NCBI GenBank assembly: GCA_029204225.1
Contig: CM055103.1
Coordinates: forward strand, 51,148,175 to 51,212,174
Direction: 5' to 3'
From: Diphasiastrum complanatum
Taxonomy: Eukaryota; Streptophyta; Lycopodiopsida; Lycopodiales; Lycopodiaceae
DNA: 64,000 nt
Below are positions 55,838-64,000 of this stretch, one piece after another. The position numbers and the translations under genes were made by a program. Numbering within the stretch: the first letter of the stretch is position 1; every line of letters starts with the position of its first letter. The notes under the pieces are model-generated. The model made no database searches. It was not told the origin of the DNA and was given only the letters and a program-made list of their open reading frames with translations.

Positions 55838-56331
55838 CTTTTGATCAATAATGACTCCAACAGAAAGTAATTTTTCTTCAAACCTGGTATGTAAAGTACC
55901 TCCCTGATCATCCTGCTTTTGCCATCAAGTAGTTGGATTGAAACGGTGCCTATCCCCTTGATCATGCACACCTCACCATTTGCTTGTGAAATAGATGTTC
56001 CATTATCCAGCACCTTCAAACTACTGAACCAATTCTTGTTACCTGTCATGTGTCTTGTGGCTCCTGAGTCAATATACCATGCTTGATCATCTTGATTAGA
56101 TGACAATGCAGATATGAAGATGCTAGAGTCTTCAATCTCACCCTCATCGACAAGGTTACCTACTTGTTTTGGTTTCTCCTTTGCTTGTTCCACCAGGAAT
56201 TTGCGACATTCACTCTTCCAATGGCCCTTTTTACCATAATGGAAGCACTTGTCTTTCTTCTTAGTTTTACTGGAAGATCTCTCATCCTCCTGAGATTTGG
56301 CAAATTGCTGCTTAGACTTCTTCTTGCCCAT
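55834..56331 (-). pseudogene. Copia nucleocapsid knuckle and protease
   Basis: The zinc knuckle reads CFHYGKKGHWKSEC: the second Cys of C-x2-C is Tyr. The protease has an intact DSGATRHMT motif and the downstream VLYIPGLKKN block. The frame overlaps the preceding gag frame and the following integrase frame, so frameshifts separate all three. Confidence 0.88.
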
Positions 56332-56371
56332 GCCCTTGCCTTGTTTTTGGCGTGTCGCAAGTGCCTGATCG

Positions 56372-56992
56372 TCAGTATTTTTGACATCTAGCTTTCACCA
56401 TTTCTCGTCGTTGCTCTTCCTGCATCAAAATTCCTGTGAGCTCGTCAAAGGTTGGCAATCTTTCTCTTGATGCTATTCTGCTCACGAACATCTGATAGGA
56501 TTCTGCAATGCTGCACAATGCATTGTGCACCAGCTCCACATCATGTATGCGCTCACCAATAGAATGCAGTTCATCTCTCATTGTCTTGATTCTGGTCATG
56601 TACATCTGAATGTGCTCTCCTTGCTCCATGCGGGCACTATTCAACTTTGACTTCAGAAACGTGATTCTTGACGGATTTGACGTCTCGAACTACTCTTTTA
56701 GCACATCCCATGCCTGTCTGGGTGTAATAGCATCACAAATGTGGGTAATGATGTGATCCTTCACTGACAAGTTAATGAAGGTCAAAGCTTTCCTCATCTT
56801 TTTGTCGAACACTTTGATGTCTGCTTCATTTGGCGGCCTTCTCTCATCACCTGTGACAACTTCCCACACGTCTTTCTCCATCAGTATGTTTTTCATTTTG
56901 AATTTCCACACTGCATAGTTGGAAATCTCGTCCAATTTGCTACTTTCACTCAAAATGGACTCTCCCATGTTTGCCATCGCGAAACTACTTGA
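56372..56992 (-). pseudogene. Copia gag
   Basis: It opens MANMGESILSESSKLDEISN at 56,977, then VWKFKMKNILMEKDVWEVV and INLSVKDHIITHI. A stop or frame break near 56,690-56,645 separates it from ARMEQGEHIQMYMTRIKTMR, then ERLPTFDELTGILMQEEQRR. The second part continues past the point where the deleted 30-34 kb relative jumps. Confidence 0.87.
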
Positions 56993-57319
56993 AACTTATG
57001 TCTTAGGTAAGAACAGTATGCCGAGGCCAACAGTGATGTCAGAAGCCAGGCCACTCGCCGCTTTTCCACCAATTTGAAAGCCAAATCGGTGTCACCTTCC
57101 GAAATGCACTCAGTCGTCAACTCCTAACAACGTGCCCAGTGGAATGGTGAAATCACTTCTGGCGTACTCCGAACACTTTCTCTGCTGCAATCATTCTATT
57201 TTGATGTACCGTACTTGCAGGTACAGTCCGGGTGCCCTTCGTTTGGAGGTTATAGCCTTTCGTTTGGGTCAAAACGGGCAAAGGACCCAAAAATAGGGAC
57301 TTTTCTAGTTTTTGAACTA

Positions 57320-57338
57320 TTTCTTCACCTTGAAGAAA
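57320..57338 (-). other. Conserved leader hairpin (minus-strand copia)
   Basis: TTTCTTCA-AGG-TGAAGAAA on the minus strand is an 8-bp stem with a 3-nt loop, 343 bp before the gag start. It corresponds to 31,161-31,181 in the other copia. Confidence 0.5.
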
Positions 57339-58245
57339 CTTCACTCTTCACTTGTGAAGGGACCCAGCTCAACTTTCATTATGAAAATTTTTAATGAAGT
57401 TGAAGGCCAGAATGCACTTCACTTCTTTAGGGCCCTGTTCAAAGCTCATCCAATGGCTAAACCAAATCTTGTGGTCCAAATTTCTCTCCCATCACAAGTT
57501 TTGGACCGTCGATTCATTTGACACCTCATCCAAAGGTCCAAACTGCATCTGGGCATTGAACTATGCTTCTACAGTCGCTATGGTCTTCGAGACACTACAC
57601 TGACCATTGCGTTGGGCATGTGAACAGCCCGCGACCTCCCTGCCTGCGGCCGCGCCTCCCATCTCTGAAAAATGTCAGATCAAACTCACCTGTGGATCGT
57701 TTTGAGCACGATCTGAGGCCTGGAGCAGGGTCACCTTACTGATTCCAAGACTGTAGAGTTTTCAGTCAGGAAATTCCGTGGAGAAACGATGATTTTAGCT
57801 CAACTTGGCAAAGTGGCTTTTTTCACCTTTTTACCGCAAATCTGCTAGGTTAACTGTCTGGAGACAAATCTCTGACATAAACCTCAGGATCTCTCCATGG
57901 CTGGTTGAAAATGTGATTAGATTCCTTCATGTCCTTACGGCATCCAAAACGGTGCGCAAACAGCGAAGAAATCACCAGTTATGTATAAAAATCGTCACTC
58001 CAGGCCCGGTTTCAATTTCCAGCTGGCTTCAAAATTGTCAAATTTTCACCAAATTTTTCCCTGTATGATGCTATGCACAGGCTAATAATCCCTCTGCTGA
58101 GCTTAGCAAGCCTCTATAAATTAGAAACCGTGCACCAGTGCTTCTCTTTCCGTCTTCAACCCGTCGTAGACCTCGAACTCTCAGAAGACAGTTCTCCCGA
58201 AGCTCTCTTCAACGGTGACACTGTACTGTGTACACTCCCTGTACG

Positions 58246-58257
58246 GCTCTGATACCA
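58246..58257 (-). promoter_or_regulatory. Copia primer binding site
   Basis: The minus strand reads TGGTATCAGAGC, the initiator tRNA-Met site, one base after the LTR end. Confidence 0.92.
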
Positions 58258-58258
58258 A

Positions 58259-58531
58259 CTTAGAATTTACTTTGCACAGGAACACAGATCATGCCACACA
58301 TTAACACAGACAGAAAACACTCTCCACAGCAAGCTCACATAGCAACTGTATTTCTCAAAATGAAATTACACTATACATATAGTTGTTCACTCAGGCAACC
58401 CATGCATGACCCAGGTTGCTGTTGGCGGGACGCGTGTCCCGTCGACTTGCCTCGTGGCGAGGCCAACTGATCCTTATCCACTGATAGGACCCAGAGTATA
58501 GTAACACAGTGATTCTAACTTTAATTCTAAC
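58259..58531 (-). repeat. 5' LTR of the minus-strand copia, 273 bp
   Basis: On the minus strand it starts GTTAGAATTAAAG and ends AAATTCTAAG, an inverted AATTCTAA pair rather than TG...CA. The outer edge is inferred from this symmetry, because the second LTR is missing. Confidence 0.6.
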
Positions 58532-58539
58532 TCACCCAA

Positions 58540-58895
58540 CGCGGCACCAAGGTACGGCGCACCAAATCAACCACAACGTATGGCCTCAACAAGTGGACCA
58601 TGTAAACCTGACAGCAGCATAACCAGAGATGCAAATGCCACCTCAACCTGAGCAGCAACAATGGTATGGACCGAATGAACCATTTATGGATCCTGTCATA
58701 AATGAATATGTTGCGGCCTATGCAGCTCAAACTCATCGACAAGATGAAAAAACTACGGCTGTTACGGATGTGGCGAAGGACACAGAATTGCATAATGTCC
58801 CTACAAGGGACAATATATATCCTTCTGTTGAGAATGTGGTTATGGACCCTATTACAAGAATTGTCCATTTAAACCTGGAACCAGTGCACCTCTGA
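58540..58895 (+). pseudogene. Gypsy segment upstream of protease
   Basis: A Gln/Pro-rich frame (MQMPPQPEQQQWYGPNEPF) with an acidic remainder resembles the region between gag and protease. Upstream codons read in the same frame to 58,540, right at the edge of the copia LTR. Confidence 0.45.
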
Positions 58896-59161
58896 ACTTC
58901 ATTGCAATACAGCAACCAGCAGTTCCAACAGAGATGCCATCAGAAGGACGACAATTCCATGCTCCTGTGTTAGTTGTTACGCGAGCACAGAAGAGGAAGG
59001 AAGTGGCTCCATCACCACCACCATCGGTCACTGACGACCATCCCTCAACTTCAGCGCCATATCCGAATGTGAGGAAAGAAAGAAGACAGTACTAGAAAAT
59101 AAGACACTGGGTACAGAAAGCACAAGCGGAGTCTCCAGTTGGCATCGAATGGGAACCGCAA

Positions 59162-59760
59162 ATGGGCTCAACACTGTGCACTGATCAGAATGATCGGTTG
59201 CACGAACATAAACCACCTTTTCACATGGTGGAGCCCGAGGAACCACGCACTGAAAGTCTCGCACTTTTATTGTCAAGCCGTGTTAGTTTATCACTCGGAG
59301 AACTACTACGGATTGCACCACAAGTGAAAAGCCTTCTAGCTGAATGGGCCAAAGCGGATGAGGATCCAGTAGCGCCTGAGCCCATATATTGTACGGGCTA
59401 TGAAGAAACAAGTAACGTCCTCCACATCAAAGCGGCATGGGAAAGTGAGAAACACAACATCACTTTGCCAATCAAACACAAGAGATACGAGGACGAGGCG
59501 ACAGTGGTAGATGGAGGATTGGGTGTCAATTTGATCTCCACTATTTTGTATGAAAAATGGGGTTTACAAGGACTGAAGCCAGCAAGCGGACATGCAGTTT
59601 GTGATTACTTTTGTAGTCATGGATATACCTGAATCCCCATCTGCATACCGTGTTTTATTGGGAAGACCATGGTTGAGGACTGCGCAAGTAGTACACAACT
59701 AGGGTACGGGGAAACTCACCTTCGAGAACAAAGAGCAGGCTATAAAGGTTGATCCAACCA
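59162..59760 (+). pseudogene. Gypsy aspartic protease region
   Basis: The frame reaches VVDGGLGVNLIS (Asp at 59,510-59,512), the D-G-G/S-G-x-N active-site block of plant gypsy proteases, in the open frame 59,162-59,632. In a shifted frame DIPESPSAYRVLLGRPWLRT follows, the conserved LLGRPWL block that follows the protease domain, with a TAG after VVHN. Confidence 0.75.
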
Positions 59761-59768
59761 CATGGGCG

Positions 59769-60600
59769 GTGAAACCTATTGCACCCAAAGCTGATGACGG
59801 ATTATCCACGACAGATCACACGATTGATCGCCCAAGGGCAGCCAAGGGGGGTCACTATCATTCAGAGACGGATGTCGTGATATGGACAGATGCATTAGCA
59901 ACTATTGACTACCAGACATGTCAATATGAATTAGATCCAGAACCTAGTACATCTTCACCCAAGTGTTACACTATGGACACACCCATCACATTTGGGGTGA
60001 ATATGATAAACGTAGCATGGCTGTCAGCAAAACCTATTGAGAACCTAGTGGACGATGATTTGGTCCCTTGGCAAAATGCTCTAACTTATAATAAAGAGAT
60101 TGAGTTGACTGATGAACAGGTCCTACACCACATGGACCCAGATTGTTACGGAATCAGAAAAATACCAGCTCAACCACCGCAAAAGTCTGCTATGGCGAAG
60201 GTCTGAAGGATCGATCCACCCAAGGCACCTGCAAATAAGAAGAATTAGTTGAAACAGCGCTACAACCAGGTGATCCATTGGAGTGATCTACCCGATGAAG
60301 CGATAGCTACAGTGGATGTGGATATTCGCAACCATGAGGCAAATGTCATGGCAGTCTCGATGAAGGACAACAAGGATGAATCCACCAAGATGACAAAAAA
60401 GGACAAAAGGAAAGTATTGGAATCCTTGAAGTCAATCAAGTTGGACTCAGATACAGCGTCATCTTCTACACAGGTAACAAAAAATCAAAAAATGACCAGT
60501 CGGGCTAAGATCAATATGCTAAAAGAGGAATCTTGACGAGCGCGAGTTCACGAGATGCCTGAGACTTTCAAGAACTATACCTTGGACGACGTGGAAAGCC
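59769..60600 (+). pseudogene. Gypsy protease-RT linker
   Basis: Two open stretches (59,769-60,206 and 60,249-60,536), acidic then Lys-rich (DDLVPWQNAL, then MTKKDKRKVLESLKS), carry no catalytic motif. Their position between protease and RT is normal for this lineage. Confidence 0.5.
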
Positions 60601-60799
60601 CAGAGAGAACCTTATTAAAGTCAGGCACCAGCGGAACAAGTCTTCGAGGGACCTGCGCGAACACAGCCGATGAACCTTGTCGAGCCAGGTGAAGAAGAAA
60701 AGATAGTGCATCTGGGAGAGCAGTTAACACCCACACAGTTCAAGAGACTATGATCGTTGTTGGTGGAGTATAAAGACTGTTGCCTGGAGTTATAGTGAC

Positions 60800-61654
60800 C
60801 TAAAGGGCATTCCACCAACAGTAGTCCAACACACCATACCCTTGGTGGACGGAGCAGTCCCTAAGGTAAGCCGTTATTACCGTTGCAACCCGAATTATAA
60901 TGAGCTGATCAAGCAGGAGTTGTAGAAGCTGATGGATGCAGATTTTATCTACGAAATTGAACACACTGAATGGGTATCACCGATAGTTATAGTACTCAAG
61001 AAAAATGGCAAAATGCGGATTTGTGTGAATCTAAAGGCACTAAATGTAGCCACCCAAAAAGATCATTTTCCTTTACCATTTACGGAAAGTGTCCTAGACA
61101 AAGTAGCCGGCGACGAGGCCTACAATTTTCTAGACGGCTTCAACGGCTACAATCAAGTGAAGATAGCCCCCCAGGACCAACACAAAACAACATTCGTCAC
61201 GGAATGGGGAACCTATGCCTATAAAGTGATGCCATTCAGACTTTACAATGCCCCAAGCACTTTCCAGCGAGTCATGCAGGCGGCATTCAAAGACTATTTG
61301 CAGATATTTTTGAAAATTTTCTTGGACGATCTATGCGTGCATGGACCAGACTCAGAACACTTATCCAACTTGGAGAACCAGATCTCCCTGAATCCAGAAA
61401 AATGTCAATTTTGGGTGACACATGGCTTGATTCTCGGCCATATAGTGTCAAGACACAGGATTGCCACAAATCTATCTAAGATCAGGATCATTGTTAATCT
61501 ACCACCACTGGGGACGATCTGCGAGGTCTACATTTTCATGGGTCATGCTAACTATTATAGGATCTTCATTCTTGATTTTGCGGAGTTAGCCCGACCAATT
61601 TACAAACTCACAATGGATCCACATTGGAACGAGGAAGCCCTAAAGGCTTTTTAG
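60800..61654 (+). pseudogene. Gypsy reverse transcriptase
   Basis: The RT reads WVSPIVIVLKKNGKMRICVN, KDHFPLPFTESVLDKVAGDE, LDGFNGYNQVKIAPQDQHKT, F.LYNAPSTFQRVMQ and FLDDLCVHG (catalytic F-x-D-D intact). Between SNLEN and QISLNPEKCQF about ten residues usually present are missing. A TAG at 61,652-61,654 ends the frame. Upstream, PWVDGAVPKVSRYY-like sequence lies near 60,840-60,890. Confidence 0.88.
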
Positions 61655-62065
61655 AAGCTTAAGGATGCATTGGTTTCAGCACCAATCTTACGCCCACCCA
61701 ATTGGTCCATTGAGTTTCACGTGCATACAGACGCATCGAAGTATGCAGTTGGAGCAGTCTTAACCCAGCTAGGTGAATATAAAAAGGATTTTCCAATCCG
61801 ATTTGCAAGCCGACAACTCAGTGATACCGAAATGAATTATTCAACCACATAGCGGGAAGCACTAGCAATGATCTATGCAGTTAAGAAATTTCGACACTAC
61901 ACATTTTGCTTTTTATACGGACCATCAACCCTTCTCTATCTCGTTAATATAACTTGCAACACCGAAAGAATCACCAGATGGCTACTTCTGTTGTTGGAGT
62001 TTGATTTTCGGATAGTAGTTCGCAAGGGAAAACAACATTACATGGCAGATCACGTGTCATGAATC
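61655..62065 (+). pseudogene. Gypsy RNase H
   Basis: Same frame as the RT after a TAG: KLKDALVSAPILRPPNWSIE, HTDASKYAVGAVL (first catalytic Asp), RFASRQLSDTEMNYS, a TAG, then REALAMIYAVKKFRHYTFCF and a DFRIVVRKGKQHYMADHVS end before a TGA. Two in-frame stops make it non-functional. Confidence 0.87.
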
Positions 62066-63392
62066 AAAGGGAAGGAGATTGCAACCCAACCTGACAATGA
62101 GCTGGCAGATGCTGCCTTATTTTATGTGGACACAGTACCAGAATGGGCTGCCGACATTGTTGAATATCTAATGCGGGGCCAACCAGACAAATATTTACCA
62201 AAGGTGGAACAGCGGAAATTGATCTTAAAGACTAGACCTTATCAGCTAATTGCCGACCAGTTGTATCAAAGAGGTCCAGATGGAATTCTTCGGCGGTGTA
62301 TTCTTCCTCATGAGGCCACCCAGATCATTTCGCTTTCACATGAAGACATGGGTGGGGGTCATTTTGCATCTGACATTACAGTTCACAAGATCCTACAATC
62401 AGGATGTTTGTGGCCAACGATTCATAAGGATACGGAGGAATACTTGAAAAAGTGCAATGTGTGCCAAGGGCAAGGAGACCAACGAGATTGAATTACGACT
62501 TACTACACCCGGTCTTAGTCCAAGCACCATTCAAAAAGTGGGGATTGGATTACATCGGTCCAATTCACCCTGCAGCAAGGAGTTCCCAAGCTCGATACAT
62601 AATCGGAGCCACAAACTACCTCACCATATGGGTCGAAGCCAAGGCAGTAAGAGTAGTTGATGCTAGGACCACTACCAAGCTCCTTTAAGAAAATATCATT
62701 ATACGCTTCGGATGCCCGGTGGAGCTAGTCAGCGATCGCGGAAGCCATTTCATCAACGAGACCATCAAGGTCCTGTTGGAAGAATTCTTCATGATCCACA
62801 GAACCAGTACGTCTTATTATCCTCATGGTAATGGGCAAGCAGAATTATCCAATAAGATCATGTGTAGCGTGCTCACGAAAACAGTTGAAGCTAGCAGATC
62901 GGATTGGGAACATAAGTTGCATGCTGCACTATGGGCATTCAAGACAACATATAAAGGAAGCACTGATCAAACACCCTTCCAATTAGTATATGGTCAGGAT
63001 GCTGTAATGTCAGAAGAGTTTTTAGTTCATTCATTAAGGATTGCCACCACGCAACGTCTTAATGAGTCCAAGTCTCTACAACTATGCCACGAAGCTCTAC
63101 ATAAACTCTGTGAAATACGCTTACTAGTTGTGCACGCACTGGCAGCTGAAATGGAAAGGCGCAAGGCATGGCATGATCGCAGGTTACAAAAGAAGGATCT
63201 TCGCTCCGGAGATCTGGTCCTGATGTATAAAACTAAGGTGATCAAGTGAAAGTTAAAATTCACAGGCGAAGGTCCTTATAGGATCAAGGAAATTCTTAAT
63301 CATGGAGCCGTGAATTTGGAAAAGCTAGATGGGACACCATTCGATACACCCATCAACGGTAGCCGGTTGCACAAATACTGGCCACCGCACTA
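62066..63392 (+). pseudogene. Gypsy integrase
   Basis: The zinc-binding H2C2 region (HEDMGGGHFASDITVHKILQ, KKCNVCQ) lies at 62,340-62,465. A frameshift at about 62,465 leads into the core: KWGLDYIGPI (Asp 62,548-62,550), LVSDRGSHFIN (Asp 62,734-62,736) and YYPHGNGQAELSNK (Glu 62,842-62,844), so the DDE triad is intact. The C-terminal part reads DLRSGDLVLMYKTK, then after a TGA FTGEGPYRIKEILNHGAVNL, then NGSRLHKYWPPH and TAA at about 63,390. A TAA near 62,686 also interrupts it. No chromodomain follows. Confidence 0.88.
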
Positions 63393-64000
63393 AGATAGAT
63401 CCAGATTGGCGATGACACATTACGAAAAGCTATTCTACTAGACCATCACCGCTAGATCTAAGAAGGTCAAGCCAAATCAAGCTAGATCCATCCAGATTCA
63501 GCAAGATCTGGCAAGATCAGGAAAATCCATCAGAATCCAAGAAGGATCCAGATCCAGATAGAATCAAGAACGAAGCAGATCATCAGACTGACTGATAATC
63601 TACTACCAAGTATCCATCAGAACTTTCAAAGAACCGCCAACAATCAGATCAAGCATGGATGAAGCTGCTTACCAGTTTACAAAAGTTAAAAATCAGAATA
63701 TCTCGAAATCTCATCTAAAAACACTCTGAAAGAGCACTTTTTTCATGATTTTTTGAGATCCCCTGGGAGATAGCTCTTGAATCTTGGACAGTCACCAGAT
63801 CTGACCTACATGTATCTATAAAAATATTTGCAAGAGTTCCTGATGGAAGAATCATCATTTTTTTGTGTATGCGAGAGTTCCCAGAAGCTGAATTTTCAGA
63901 ACCCTCGCAGAGCCTCAAAATCATCTTACTAGCCCTCGCAAGGTGTTCACAGATTCACTGAATCGGTGAACATGCTTTTCTCTTTTGTCTTTTATCTCTT
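63393..64000 (+). other. Gypsy 3' untranslated region
   Basis: Purine-rich sequence with many short AGATC(C)A-based repeats (GATCCAGAT, CAAGATC, AGAATC) at 63,400-63,600, then AT-rich sequence to the window end. The 3' LTR is expected to the right. No gene was seen. Confidence 0.5.

Larger units (their letters stand above)
53928..58531 (-). mobile_element. Ty1/copia element, minus strand, 3' part missing
   Basis: Read on the minus strand: LTR (58,531-58,259), PBS (58,257-58,246), leader, gag, knuckle/protease, integrase, RT start. It breaks off at KALY, right before the GLKQAP box of the RT. RNase H and the 3' LTR are absent. It is related to the 30-34 kb element: similar leader, gag and LTR end style. 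Confidence 0.88.

Overview
The window looks like nuclear DNA of a seed plant, most likely a gymnosperm and plausibly a conifer. The reasons are: almost all recognisable coding sequence is decayed, nested Ty1/copia and Ty3/gypsy retrotransposon; the elements prime from plant-type initiator-Met tRNA sites; there is one intron-containing plant 2-oxoglutarate dioxygenase; and two copies of a Penelope-like element (PLE) reverse transcriptase are present, which in plants is chiefly known as the 'Dryad' elements of conifers. No rRNA, tRNA, bacterial operon or CRISPR array was seen.

Layout. 1-7.4 kb and 21.6-29.3 kb are two direct copies (about 99 percent identical in the part compared by eye) of a composite unit. 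Each holds a dead PLE reverse transcriptase, a 12-bp-stem hairpin and a (CT)n run, one or two arrays of 25-bp repeats whose core carries RCCGAC (the form of the plant DRE/CRT site), and then a degraded multi-part gene starting MSTN that looks gag-like. Copy B ends in an uninterrupted 432-codon ORF of a family I do not recognise. Most stop codons and frame breaks are shared by both copies. 8.1-8.6 kb is a copia RNase H relic. 9.5-10.9 kb (minus) is the dioxygenase gene: two exons, a frame break, a 164-bp tandem duplication in the intron and a TATA box. Its promoter is also present as an inverted copy at 13.24-13.42 kb. 12.90-13.08 kb is a small foldback element with 9-bp flanking repeats. 13.4-17.8 kb holds copia fragments in permuted order (RT-RNase H, then gag-protease). 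17.8-18.7 kb holds a minus-strand gypsy gag with its primer binding site. 20.4-20.7 kb is a 52-bp tandem array.

29.4-34.3 kb: a truncated copia 3' end, then a complete copia insertion (30,046-34,309) with two 251-bp LTRs, a target duplication and unusual LTR ends (GTTAA...TTAAC). It is an internal deletion derivative lacking protease and integrase. 34.3-43.4 kb holds little that can be called. 43.4-44.6 kb is a gypsy chromovirus 3' relic with the start of its LTR. 47.9-64 kb is a large decayed gypsy element: gag at 48.4-50.4 kb and protease, RT, RNase H and integrase at 58.6-63.4 kb. It appears to be split by an 8-kb nest made of a spliced plant-transposase-like gene, a 500-bp cluster of palindromes around GTGGATAATCCAC, a 797-bp gypsy LTR with primer site, and a minus-strand copia missing its 3' part.

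No complete pathway is present. The elements are parasites at different stages of decay, and several catalytic residues are visibly lost. The least explained items are the 432-codon ORF with its DRE-like repeat arrays, the palindrome cluster, and the inverted dioxygenase promoter.
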